From Phlebotomus papatasi (Eukaryota > Arthropoda > Insecta > Diptera > Psychodidae), in contig NC_077223.1 of assembly GCF_024763615.1 (NCBI RefSeq), forward strand, positions 81,406,627-81,470,626: a DNA stretch of 64,000 nt. Direction: 5' to 3'. Each line of letters starts with the position of its first letter. The first letter of the stretch is position 1. A program made the position numbers and the translations under genes. Shown piece after piece: positions 10,841 through 21,675 of the stretch. The notes beneath the pieces were generated by a model, which had not been told where the DNA came from, did not search any database, and was given only the letters and a program-made list of their open reading frames with translations.

Positions 10841-11234
10841 GTCGGTTGCATCGACCGTTGTCGTATCTGTATTTGTTTTGCATTTACATTTGGTGCAAGC
10901 CACAATACGGACGTCGCCTTTTGCGTGAAATGCTGATACAAAAGTAATACACTGAGAAAAAAGGGGGTGCGATTAACTTTTTTTCCTTATAACTTTAGCA
11001 CTTTTTAGGTGTAAAAATATATTAACATTTTTTAATGTTAATTTTACACCTTTTTAAGGGTAAAATTAACATGAAAAAGGGTAACTTTAACCCCTAATAC
11101 ACCTAAAAAGGGTAATATTTACTCCGATTTCGGATCAATACTGCAGGGTAAAATTAACATTTCCGAAATGTTATTGCGACTTTTTCGAATTTCTTTCAGT
11201 GTACAGATACGACAACGGTCGATAGAACCGACGA
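10841..11234. mobile_element. MITE B, copy 1, split by MITE A
   Basis: The outer ends are inverted: gtcggttgcatcgaccgttg then tcgtatctg at the left, cagatacgacaacggtcgat then agaaccgac at the right. The left interior carries ttggtgcaagcc, gacgtcgcc and ttttgcgt, which reappear in inverse order in copy 2 at 35783-35925. MITE A is inserted between about 10950 and 11202, just before the right terminus. This is a clear nested insertion, so A is younger than B here. Confidence 0.8.
10950..11202 (+). mobile_element. MITE A, copy 2 (nested in MITE B)
   Basis: Near-full-length copy, from cactgagaaaaaaggggg to tttctttcagtg, with the internal aggtgtaaaa/ttttacacct hairpin. It interrupts the right part of MITE B. 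Confidence 0.85.
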
Positions 11235-12825
11235 CATCCCGATTCACAGCCGATGATTTCGAACATTTCGAATATTTCTATTTATCCCTAAATCCTCCTT
11301 CAAGTTAAACTTAAAAAATTCACAAGATATCTCTCCCTTGGGCCTAATCGATAAGTATACAGATATTTTTTCTCACTTTCCTCCTTTGTTTATTCAGGTG
11401 CATAAACCTGGAATTCTATTAAGTTTGTCCATCGAAGATGTCGAAAAACTAAAAACACCAACAACATAATAAATTTTAATGTTGCCCGAATAATGTTAAA
11501 ATTTGAAATTTGTTGTTGCTTGCAACATTAACTGCTTGATTAAAATTGCCTAATTATTCCATAAGGAGTCCTAATCAATTTTTTGTGGTTGTTGTCTTCC
11601 TCAAAAATAAAACCCCTTATACATCCAATTAAATTGGCCAAGACACAATTTTTTCTCCTAACTTAACCTCCAGATCATGTTGTTGTCTTTTTGATTGCAT
11701 TAATGAAATTGATTTGTTCCTTCTTTAAGTCAAAAAAAATATCTTTGTGTTCTTAGAAGTCAGTTGTGGTTGAAAAAGTCTTGTAGAAAAAACAATTAAA
11801 CTCACTGCAGGTGAGACATCAAATGTGAACGATCACCTTTATTGTTTTCTCATTCTGGTACCTCCCCATGGTCAGTAATTAAAAGAGGTGATCAATAAAT
11901 TATATAGTGGCGAGACACTGAATCAATTGCTTGTGACTCTAATACAGATTGAGAGTTGTTTGGCAAAATACTGATGTATAGTCACTCAGTACAATCTCGA
12001 TTTGACTTCTAGCATTGAATAAAATTGAAATTGATGAAATCTTGTTGAAATGTGCTGTTTATTGAATGATAGTAAATTATCATCTTGGGAAGTTAGCACT
12101 TTTAAATGGAGTGATTTTAAGGAGTTAGTACCAGATTTTATGGCGGCTTTAAAAGAGTATAAATGTATGTATGTGCAGAAAATAATAAGCAAAAGGAATA
12201 GTGAAGGATTTATTGCTTAACATTTTAAAAGAATCTTTAAATCTTCTATTTTCAACGTGTTTTGTATTAAATCGCATCAAATTTGCATAAAAATCAAATT
12301 GCGTTAAAGTCGGTTAAATTTGAATTCAAAAATTCAATTCTCCTGTCAAACGCTCTCAATACCTGTCAAAGTACGACATGCAGAAATTTATAATTAATTT
12401 GTATTAAGTTTAAGGGAAAATAATTTATTTTCCTTTTTTATTTGTTTTAATTCTTTCTTTTACAAAGTAATTGTGTTTAAAATCTAATAAATAAAATAAT
12501 TGACATTGCCAGTCGTTAAAATTTGAATTCAAATTCGAAATTGTCAATTTCAAGAGAAAACTTCCTTCAAAGTCAACTATGGATTTTTTGCTTTACAATA
12601 TTTTTCGGAATATTTAATAAACTTTAGTTTTCTATTTATACATATTAGACTTGGAATAATAGTAATTTCATTTATAACAAAAAACATTCAAATTTCTGTC
12701 AACCGCTGTCAACTTTCTGACAACCATATACAGTATAAGCTGCTGTTAAGCAACAAGTTCAATTCTTAGGATTAGTCAAACAACTAACCAAATTTAGAAC
12801 TCATTATATTTATTTGCATCAGTTT
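11235..12825. other. No gene seen
   Basis: AT-rich DNA with no convincing ORF. The part from 11300 to 11990 is low-repeat. From 12240 onward, copies of the recurrent cgttaaaatttgaattcaaa motif appear at about 12310 and 12520. Confidence 0.4.
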
Positions 12826-13169
12826 TACAGTAGACTCTCGCTAATTCGACTCTTTTGAGATCGGGCTACTTTATAATTCGGGCAGCGGTTGCATTTGAAA
12901 AAAGTTTGTTGTCATTTTTCAAGTTTGATTATGATTATCAAATGAATCAAATATGCTCAAATTTGGCATGGTTTGTCTTAGTTTTTATGTGATTTTGCAT
13001 TATTGAGGGATTTTCATGAAATTTACCATAAGTATGAGTATGTAAACTCAATATGTGTATGCAGATGAATTAAAAATCGTTGCATTTCAAAAAGTTTTTC
13101 GCCCGAATTTGTCTCTAATTCGGCTAACATTTCGGTCCCAAATGCCCGAATTTGAGAGAGTCTACTGTA
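12826..13169. mobile_element. Pogo-like non-autonomous element, copy 1
   Basis: Begins TACAGTAGACTCTCGCTAAT and ends GAGAGAGTCTACTGTA, with cccgaatt blocks inside each end. A CAGTAGA-type terminus flanked by TA is typical of pogo/Tigger-like Tc1-mariner elements. It is about 344 bases long and has no transposase. Relatives with the same ends are at 21332-21675 and 32648-32885, but their interiors differ. Confidence 0.8.
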
Positions 13170-13226
13170 TAAAAAAATCACAGTTGACACTGAAAATCGT
13201 TAAAAATTAAATTCAAATTTGAAGCT

Positions 13227-13423
13227 ACCATCCAGGGAGCACCAAAAGCTAACCGATTTCAATTCATCCAAAAATATGTATTTTCGAGTGTCATTTCGAT
13301 ATATTTATAAATAGTTAGCACTTTTTGTTCGAGAACTGCTGACCGGTCAACATGTTTTTGTTGATCGATTCAGCAAAAATATGGTGAAAATGCTGTTTTT
13401 TCAGCTATCTGTGCTCGCTGACA
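13227..13423. mobile_element. Element K (ccagcgagcac ends), copy 1
   Basis: The left end ccatccagggagcacc and the right end tgtgctcgctgac are inverted. Shared internal words with the copy at 62635-62868 include gttagcactttttgttc, gaactgctgacc, gcaaaaatatg and ctgttttttcagct. Copy 1 is in the opposite orientation to the 62.6-kb copy. A half copy is at 15337-15425. Non-coding. Confidence 0.65.
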
Positions 13424-14077
13424 AATGTCAATGAACTTGTCGTCAAAAGTCACTCAATCAATGATTTTTTGATTTAAAATAATATTATTAATTCGTTAAG
13501 AACCGTTAAAATTTGAATTTAAAAATGTATTATACTATCGATCAAATGTCGAACAGTGTCTATCAATAACAATAAATAATCGGTCCTGTAATTAAGTGAT
13601 AAATTTACATAGAGTGATTATCCTTCAAGTTATTTGTTTTGCATCCCCGTATGTGTCAGATTTTGTCTAATTTATTTTCAGTTTGTCAACAGACATTTCG
13701 TATACTTGTCATTTATGGTGTCGCTAAACAAAATCAATAGTTTGTCGAGAACATCTCTATCAAAATTTTGTCCTCATTAACGACAAATCAAGAGATTTTT
13801 TCATAGATTTTCTGCCGACATGTCTTGTAGGAATATTAGTCAAAAGAACACTAAACCTTTTAATTACAATTACTATAACTTTTGTAATTTACTTTCTCTA
13901 ATTTTCCGAGCTTGATTGTTTAAAGTCGTTGATATTTAAATTCATAATTTACTGTTTACTTGTCAACTTTTTGTCAATAACTGTCAATTATACAATTGAC
14001 TTCTTTAAGACATAGCAAGTTTCTTTCTCAGCCGTGTAAGGATGTTAAAACTTTAGCACATCATTGAAAGATGATAT

Positions 14078-14190
14078 CTTGTGGCGAGTGAGTAAATAAA
14101 TTAAAATTGAGGCGTAAGATACTCCAGATGGTTATGAAAAGTGGCGATAAATTATCATGAAAATGACCATTATCCCGTCCGAAGTGGCGT
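14078..14190. repeat. Fragment resembling element E
   Basis: Contains gtggcgagtgag, aaaagtggcgataaattatc and gaagtggcgttg in 110 bases, words that define element E. It is too short and diverged to set ends. Confidence 0.35.
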
Positions 14191-15336
14191 TGAAGTCTTT
14201 TGTAATTTGTAAGAGATAAAGTATCTGTGGCTAAATGAACTCGTCCGTAAGGATATTAGTTCAGTATGCAAGTTATCTACAGGTTAGATGCTTATAAAGA
14301 AATTACCTTTGCCTTTCAAAGAGCCAGAAAACAGTTGAAATTGGCTGACAGAATGGTGAAAATCAAGTATCATAAATTCCTGAGAAATGGCAATTATGTA
14401 ATTCGTTTGCTTTGGGTCTCTATGGGCTTAAGAGATCATTTCCCGAATGGCAGGATTGTGCGAGCATCAGAAATACTATCCTCCAGCTCTATAGTGAGAT
14501 CACATTATTTGGTCTCTCCTCCCTGACTATATATTTCTTACTTAAAGTTCCGGCCTGCAACTGTTCCATTCGAGAAATTTATATCATCTCCCTTAAGTGG
14601 GAGACCACCATGTAATTTCATAAACCAACAACAACAAAACTCCAACTACCACTCATTTCATCAAACATATAATTTTATCGTTCCATTTCTCAGATGGGCC
14701 CCATGCACTCTCTCGCGCATGTTGGACCTCATGATGTTGGAATATACTCTAAGTCTTGTGGGCAAAAGTAGAGGAAAAGGTTGTGATGTTTGACGCTGCC
14801 CTGGCGCTTCGTGTGTCGACTTTTTTTTTGTACTTCTCTTTCACCTCCTTCCTTCATATTTCTCACATCTTCTCTCATATTTCGTTATACTTTTGCCAGC
14901 GCGATTCCCTATGTAAATTTATGCGGAAAGCGCCCAAGAAGGAGACCTTAAAGCACGGCATAGTCATGTGAGGAAGACGGAGAGATTTGATGAAGATCTA
15001 CCAGGAGAGTGAAAAGAAAAGAAAAAGAGTTAACCATCCGCCAAAGTGGTTATCGTCGACTCTTCAACTTTACAATTTATTGTTGAATGTCGTATTGTCG
15101 CTCTGTGGGGCCCAATTTTGAGACTCATGCACCCAACTTGAAGGACATTATAGTGGTAGAAGTTCTTTTATCTCCTACCCATCGAGATCACCATCTGCTC
15201 ATTGTAGACATCCCCATAGTCCATTTGGTGCACAATCCAAACATTTTGTTGTTTATATACACCAAATTTGGAAAAAATATTGATGTCGTTAAAAAAAACC
15301 GTTGAATTCAAATTCAAATTTTGATGTTTTCTTCTG
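14191..15336. other. Low-repeat stretch, no convincing gene
   Basis: Open frames at 14266-14526 and 14756-14971 are unrecognised and lack splice or promoter context. The sequence from 14690 to 15270 is less AT-rich than its surroundings. I cannot assign a role. Confidence 0.35.
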
Positions 15337-15425
15337 TCACCCAGCGAGCACAGTTAGCAGAAAAAGTAGCATTTTCAGCATATTTTTGCTGAATTGATCA
15401 ACAAAAATATGCTAAAAAAAATTTT
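15337..15425 (+). mobile_element. Element K, one end only
   Basis: Reads tcacccagcgagcacagtta then gcagaaaaagtagcattttc and agcatatttttgctg, matching the left part of the copy at 62635. The right part is missing. The ORF running over this area on the minus strand (15375-15662) is not a recognisable gene. Confidence 0.55.
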
Positions 15426-16718
15426 GACAAACATTTGTATTATCAATTTTTCAATAGACGAATCAAATTTGAATATGAAACTTAACATGAAGGTGGAGGG
15501 GGAAAAATAAAGAGACTTTCGAGTTAATGTAATCTGAGGAGGGGTCATCGAAGACCGGAAGTCGATATCTCTTACCGTTTGAATTTTATATGTGTCAAAA
15601 GACTGAAAAAGTGCGAAAAACAGTACACTCGACTCTTCGTTATCCTGCTGACTGGGGGACAAAATGACATTTAGGTTTTTTCAATCTGGTCAACGGTTTT
15701 TACATTTTCTGCTGTGTGAATTTGTTTTCTGTCGAAAAGCAACAGAATTTTCTTTATGGTATGTTTATGTTTCATTTTGTAGCACGATTGTGTGTCAAAA
15801 ACTTTGATAAAATGAAAATAACACATTAATTCACTCTGGACAAGTTGCATGCTTCGTAAAAAATCGTTTTGAATACATCAACCGCCAGTGTTTGGCAGCT
15901 TGTCACCCGGATAACGAAGTGCCGGATAACGAAAAGCCGTGTGTATTTTTAAATTAGGGATATTACCGTTATTTTACCGATTCACCGATTACCGATTTTA
16001 AGCTCTCGATTTTTCAAATAAGAAATTCAAATTTGTAAGATAATTAACGATATGATTTCGACATAATCAACCGATGACTCGGTTTAAGGAACAAATTCAC
16101 AAATAAGTAAGAGAACTAGTAATGTTATTCCTGGGAGTTTTAGTTATATGGTATACCCCCGCTAGAGTGCGTTGTGCCCTCTGAAGGAGGCGTAGCACAA
16201 TTCAATTAAATCTTTTACAACTTGCAAAGTAATAGCGTATCCAGTGTGCGTCTTTTAAACCTATATTTTAACAAATTCCTACAAATTAATTATTATTATT
16301 ATTATTACTTTATTTAATCACAAGAATAGGGTCATCCCTTTTACAATTGTGATAATAAAAAAAATCAAAAAAATAGAGGAACATAAAAAGATAGAGAATG
16401 ACAAGAATTTAAAATTAAGAAAATTCAAGAAACAAATTAAAAAAGAAAGGCTTCTTTGAAAATAAAATTAAAAATTCAAAATTTCAAAAATCTTCTGAAA
16501 CAGGTGAAAAAAGTAAGGTTAAACAAATCATTAAACAATAAGAAAATATCAAAATATTAAGCCACATATTAAGTTGTAATAATTAGAAAAAAACTTTTTA
16601 AATTGTCATCAAGACAGAAATTATTTGCCTAAGAACTAATTGTGTATGCAATAGTCCTTTTGTTTTACAAACAGGTTTTCAAAACTACCTATTTTATAGA
16701 GAGATAACTTACATTGCT
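15426..16718. other. No gene seen; includes an ATT microsatellite
   Basis: AT-rich DNA. A perfect att repeat runs from about 16286 to 16307. Nothing else stands out. Confidence 0.45.
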
Positions 16719-17110
16719 ATCACACTTGTGCATTAAAAATTTTATTGCGATTCACATTAATTATCATTAATGTGCGTTCTAATGTGTAATTTGTGTCTTT
16801 GAATCACTTAATGTTGAGACTTTGATTTATTCATTGATTAAAAGATTCTTTTGGAAATACGAAAAGAAAATCATCGGATTTAGATTAATTTTTCAATGTA
16901 AAAGCTTAATAATACTTTACGTAAATTTAAAGAGATTTTTGTGGGCCAAGTCTACTTTTCGTCAAAAAATGGATTACATTCTAAATAGATGTGATTATGT
17001 TAGAATCACACCTAATCTTAAGTGATTCAAAAGCACAAGTCACACATTAGAAAGCTCATTAACGACAATTAATGTGAATAGCTATAAAATTTTAATGTTT
17101 AAGTATAATA
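16719..17110. mobile_element. MITE L, copy 1
   Basis: Starts tatcacacttgtgcattaaa and carries cacattaattatcatt; the right end mirrors this as gacaattaatgtgaat and aaaattttaatgtttaagta. The interior shares ttgtgtctttgaatcactta, ttgatttattcattgatt and gggccaagtctac with copy 2 at 27058-27452. The right end is more decayed than that of copy 2. The ORF at 16822-17025 is element sequence. Confidence 0.75.
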
Positions 17111-17606
17111 CCAGGGTTAAACTTCACTCACTCTAACTGAAGTGTCAGAAACATGTTTACAAAATGAAAATTATTTATATTGCTCATTTTATTGCTCGAT
17201 GCACAATAACTTTTGTTTTGTAAACATGTTTTTGACATTTCAATGAGAGTGAATGAAATCGAGATCTAGTCATCTCGCTATCTCTCATATGAAATTTCGA
17301 AAACATATTTACAAACAAAATTTATTGTGCGTTGGGCATAATGACCAGCGCACAATAACTTTTGTTTGTAAACATGTCTTCAAAATTTCCCATTAGAATG
17401 AGCGAGATGACTAGATCTAGATATCACTCATTCTCATTGAAATGTCAAAAACATGTTTACTAAACAAAAGATATTGTGCGTTGGACATAATGCTACGTAA
17501 ACAATAACTTTTGTTTTGTGAACATATTTTTGAAACTGCCTATTAGAGATCGAGAAGACTTGATGTAGATTTCGTTCATTTTCACTGAAATGTCAAAAAA
17601 TGGGCA
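17108..17606. repeat. Array of small palindromic units (M)
   Basis: Words from one palindromic module recur about four times: cattctcattgaaatgtcaa, aaacatgtttac, caataacttttgtttt with its complement, and gcgttgggcataatg. Successive modules face each other, so the block reads as tandem inverted copies of roughly 120-150 bases. Small differences between copies suggest moderate age. It is non-coding and starts directly against MITE L. Confidence 0.65.
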
Positions 17607-18218
17607 CGGCTATAGGTATCTGGCCTAGTTTTGAGATTAGTCCAAAACCGATCTCGTTTAGGCTAGGGTGGAAGCTATTCTTCATCGGTTTCTGTCTCTA
17701 TTGATATCTTTTGAGCCCTTTGATGCCAAGTTCTTAAGTCTACGCAGGCATACCCCGAGCTCTTCGTCCAGATTTGCTACAAGATATTCTTGTGAGACAA
17801 TAAGATATCCTCTTCAAGTGCTTCAGTCCCTTAGCATCGAAAGTGAGTCTCTCCTTTTCCTAATTGACATTACCATACCAATAGATCGCCCACCTGTATC
17901 GAATGAGAAGCTCATCCGTCTTTACCATTACAAGATTAGAAGACGCTTACTATTCTAGACTGGCTATCTCTATGCCCGAACTAGTTAGTACTCCGCTCGA
18001 TTTCTTCACTGGCCTTTGATTCTAACGGTTGGAGATCCTTCCATCCTAGATCATACGAAAGTTGAGTTTGTTGCTTAAGGAAAGTTTATGCAACCTTGAG
18101 AAGGTGCTCGATTATCCGAAGGAAGACATAAACAAATCTAAGCCTTGTTACTGATGCCGACCCAGTCCCTGTCTCTTCCTTTGCCTTCTGAAGGTCGTAA
18201 AAAGTCCCATTCACTACA
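17607..18218. other. Unassigned stretch, less AT-rich
   Basis: An open frame at 17668-17958 (96 codons, Ser- and Leu-rich) has no motif that I recognise. The segment may be a decayed element, but I see no reverse transcriptase or transposase motif. Confidence 0.3.
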
Positions 18219-18722
18219 CACAGAAAAAATTATTTTGTAAAATTGTTCGTAAATGTTTGTGAAATCCTATAGAGGACTTATGAAATGCTCGTGAATCATA
18301 TAACCCACAAACAAGTTCGTAAAAGTTTGTACTTTTTTCACAAATGTTGTTCGTAAAATGATCTTTTGACGAACATTTTTTGTACTTTTACAAACATTTG
18401 TTCGTAAATTTTCATATACAAAACAATGTTCGTAAAATTTTGTCATTTGTTCGTAAATTTTTGCCAGACAAACAAAAATTTACGAACAAATGACAAAATT
18501 TTACGAACATTTTGTTGTGTGTTTACGAACATTTACGAACAAATGTTTGTAAAAGTACAAAAAATGTTCACTAATGATCATTTTACGAACAATGTTTGTG
18601 AAAAAAGTACAAAATTTCACGAACTTGTTTGTGGGTTATACGATTCACGAGCATTTCGTAAGTCTACCATAGGATTTCACAAACATTTACGAACAATTTT
18701 ACAAAATATTTTTTCTGTGCAG
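18219..18722. mobile_element. Foldback element D, copy 1
   Basis: About 500 bases forming an almost complete palindrome around 18473. The left arm (from cacagaaaaaattattttgt) and the right arm (to acaaaatattttttctgtg) pair along nearly their whole length. Each arm is built of degenerate repeats of ttcgtaaa and tttgt. Shared words include cacaaacaagttcgtaaaag, gaacaaatgacaaaatttta and cgattcacgagcattt. Copy 2 is at 42600-43244. The 117-codon ORF at 18426-18779 is a by-product of the repeat. Confidence 0.85.
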
Positions 18723-18747
18723 TATGTATTCTTATATTTTTATAAGT

Positions 18748-18780
18748 GCACCATGTTTACTACTGTCCCAGTTTCCTAAA
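18748..18780 (+). repeat. Orphan right end of MITE F
   Basis: Reads caccatgtttactactgtcc then cagtttccta, as in the right end of family F, immediately after foldback D. No matching left end was found. Confidence 0.5.
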
Positions 18781-18879
18781 TGTCTCCACTTTAAAGATGC
18801 CCTTTATCTACTTTTTAACAGTTTAGTAAGAGTGATAGAAATCCAGTTCCAATAGTCAGACTCAGTCGTTTATGATTAA

Positions 18880-19078
18880 GGGGAAACTGGGGCAGTAATA
18901 AACACGGGGAAGTTGTAAGCATCTATGTTTATGTCTCTTTGGACTTACGTCGACCATTTCTTCAGTGGATAAGGATCCCTGTATTACTTAAAAATACATA
19001 AGGTCTCATTCTCTGATTAATATCTAAACAACGCAGTGTTTACAACTACCCCATGTTACTACTCTCCCAGTTTCCCCT
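18880..19078. mobile_element. MITE F, copy 1
   Basis: The left end ggggaaactggggcagtaat then aaacacgggg is mirrored by ccccatgttactactctccc then agtttcccc. About 199 bases. Copies are at 21191-21298 (short) and 52143-52371 (variant). The F, G and H families all have GGGGAA-type ends next to TA. Confidence 0.75.
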
Positions 19079-20396
19079 ATTAAATAGAATCTCAGTAATT
19101 ATTTTTTAGGACTTTTGCGTAGAAAAGAACGTAGTAAAACGGCGTAAAAAATTACCAATACCTCTTCATAGTATTAATCTCAATGAATATACGTATTTTT
19201 TGGTGTAGAATTGACCCATGATTCTGTGTGTTTTTCACCCTGTCTCACATTTCATCCCCCAATATTTATGTTTTGTGTTTTTCATCAAATAAAACCCAAC
19301 AAATATTAATTTCATTTCTTTTTCATCTTACCTGCCCATTTTGGTGCCTCTTTGCTATTTTTCCCATTTCAATTTTATCCCTCTACAAATTCCCAATGAT
19401 AGCTTTCTGGGCCGATGGGATTGCTATTACAGATCTTTGTCTGTTGGTACTGCTGGTGCCATAATGTCGTTTTTTTTCTGGGTTGAGAATGCTAACAAGC
19501 ATGTTAATTTTATTGTTTTCATCCTCATCATTATATGGAAACGCGTTAATAATATTTAAGTGTGGAACTTGTTGCCTCCATCAAGTTAGGATCATTTCAT
19601 ATCTAATTTATAATATTGTAACTATGTTCCTCATCTCTCGAAAGAACCCACTGCTTGGGTTTTTTTTTCTTGTGCATTTTTTTCAAAATGTTAACTCCTT
19701 TTGGCCCATCATAGCATTTATGGCTGTGTTTGCTGGACTGATTGCTGGTGCTGATCGTGGAAACGCCTAATGTGAGTTGCATGCTCAGCAGCATTATCAT
19801 GGAATGACGATCATAACGATGTGCATGCTGATGTCTGGCAAGATGACTGGATTACCTGGTATATGAGAAGCTTCGTGTGTGAAAAAGTTCGCAAGCCATT
19901 ATAAAAAGTGTGAATGGTGATCGTCGGTGGGTGATCTTCTTTTATGATTTCCCTCATCCGCAAATTCTCTTTTTGTTCCCCTCTCTTGTATGGTTCCTAC
20001 GTGTTGAAATATTAATGAGCGCTAACGATCATCTTAATAATTTTATTTATATTTCCACTAATCCTCTCATTCATACGGCATTAGCACATTAAATTAGTCC
20101 ACGATGTGTGAGGGATAGATGCTGCCAGCAATCACTATTAGTCCTCATAATCTCTGGACAACACTCGTGGACACAATTAAACGCCCATCTTGCATCTTTT
20201 CTTTAAATTCAAATGCCGGAAGTGCATGGAAGTGCTGAAAATTCTCTATAGAACTTCTGAACGTTTTCCGTACAAATTTCGGAAGTTGTGGAAGTGGTGT
20301 ACACAATTTTTCAACAAATACTACCCATTGATCTTTTATCTGTCCTAAACTAATTCCCAGAGAAAGTGCGAAGAACTTTGCATAATTCCTCAGAAA
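19079..20396. other. Low-repeat stretch, no convincing gene
   Basis: Pyrimidine-rich on the plus strand between 19180 and 19780, with several short overlapping frames in all phases and none recognisable. It could be intron or regulatory DNA. Confidence 0.35.
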
Positions 20397-20573
20397 TAGG
20401 GGAATGCTTTCAGACTTCGAACACATTTTGGCTTCGAATACTTCATATTTTTCCCATATTCCCTCAATTAGTCTGACCTAATACAAGCACTAGGTCAGAT
20501 TCATTAAAGGAATACGCGAAAAATATGAAGAGTTCGAAGCCAGTGATGTGCGAAGTTTAAAAACCTTCCCCTA
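20397..20573. mobile_element. MITE-like element G, copy 2
   Basis: Starts taggggaatgctttcagac and ends aaaccttcccctatt. The inner inverted pair is ttcgaacacattttggcttc / gttcgaagccagtgatgtgc. The centre holds a ctgacctaatacaagcacta-ggtcag hairpin. It aligns with 2748-2951. Confidence 0.7.
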
Positions 20574-21190
20574 TTTCCCGCCAAAAACCAATTGTCACTT
20601 TAGTTAATAACAAAAATGTTCTGCATAAGTTTGTCTACGGCGAATTACAATCCCTGAGCTTTAAAGTACGAGTTTGTTTAGAGATCAGACACTCATTGTT
20701 TTGCTAAACGTATAATAACATTTACCAACTTGTGTTTGCTGATTCAATAAATTTTTAAATATATGAAGTGCAAAGAAGAATGATCTTTTCAATCAAACGA
20801 GTTTCACGGTTTTTTTTTCTTTAATTTAAATTCATGTTATTCAAACATGAAATTATGCCATTAGAACAACTAATTTTTTCACAAGAATGATTTTGCAATA
20901 AATAAATGTTTTCTTGGAAACAGCATTTAAAGTCACAAAATTAATTTGGTTTCATATATAGCAATTTTATGGTTCAATATGCATTGATACAAGTTTAATT
21001 AGTCTCAATCAATTTTAATCAATTAAATATCATTAATTTCAATAGTTTGATGATATTGATATAAATTAGAAATCGAAGCTGCACTTACATGTTTTTATTA
21101 ATTTAGAATAAGAAAGTAATGCAAAAAAACATGAATTTACAAAGCATCTCAGATTTGCAAAATGCTCGTACACGTGACATAGATGCCATA
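20574..21190. other. No gene seen
   Basis: Very AT-rich sequence with no repeat or ORF that I can support. Confidence 0.45.
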
Positions 21191-21298
21191 GGGGAAACTG
21201 GAGCAGTAATAAACATGAGGTAGTTAAACATGGGATAGTAAATATGGGATGTCTATGTTTACAACTACCCCATGTTTACTATTGTCCCAGATCCCTCT
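21191..21298. mobile_element. MITE F, copy 2 (short)
   Basis: Left ggggaaactggagcagtaat, right ccatgtttactattgtccca then gatccctct. About 108 bases, internally deleted relative to copy 1. Confidence 0.7.
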
Positions 21299-21331
21299 AA
21301 CTCAAAATTATTTAATCTTTCCATACAGAAG

Positions 21332-21675
21332 TACAGTAGAGCCTCGCTATAGGCCAGATTTGGTTCCAGATTTGACACTTGGGTCGCACTATGATCCATG
21401 TCATTTTTTAAAATTATCAACGACTTTTAACATTGAAATTGCTCAACGGCTTCCACTTTCTTTGCGATTGTGGTACTTGTCCTCGCTCTCTTCATTATGG
21501 ATCACAATTATCACAACTACTCATTAAAGTTTACCAAAAATATTAAAATAATTATGACAACATTGCATGTCGCGTACTAAAAAAAACATAACCTAACTTA
21601 AAATGAGTGTTTTGAAATCAACGGTCGATAAATTGTGGACTATTGAGGGATGACCTATAGCGGGGTTCTACTGTA
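21332..21675. mobile_element. Pogo-like non-autonomous element, copy 2
   Basis: TACAGTAGAGCCTCGCTATA at the left, TATAGCGGGGTTCTACTGTA at the right. The CAGTAGA terminus flanked by TA is the pogo/Tigger signature. It shares the terminus but not its interior with the copies at 12826 and 32648. The ORF overlapping its left part (21249-21527) is not a gene. Confidence 0.8.

Larger units (their letters stand above)
4120..15340. repeat. Recurrent old motif (cgttaaatt...caaattttgacag)
   Basis: A word close to cgttaaatttgaattcaaa, often followed by tttgacag and then gaaat, turns up again and again in this interval: about 4130, 6065, 9105, 10575, 10800, 12310, 12520, 13190, 13500, 13940 and 15300, with further hits near 2590 and 22000. 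It occurs in both orientations. The flanking DNA is too diverged for me to define a unit. It could be the remnant of an old satellite or of a high-copy transposon family now broken up by younger insertions. The unaccounted stretches between 8.7 and 15.3 kb otherwise hold nothing I can name. Confidence 0.4.

Noticed and set aside
14266..14526. 86-codon plus-strand ORF
   Set aside because: No domain, no context, and a competing overlapping frame at 14412-14615.
18426..18779. 117-codon ORF
   Set aside because: It lies inside the foldback element D; its sequence is a translation of the ttcgtaaa repeat, with a comparable frame in the other copy at 42811-43050.
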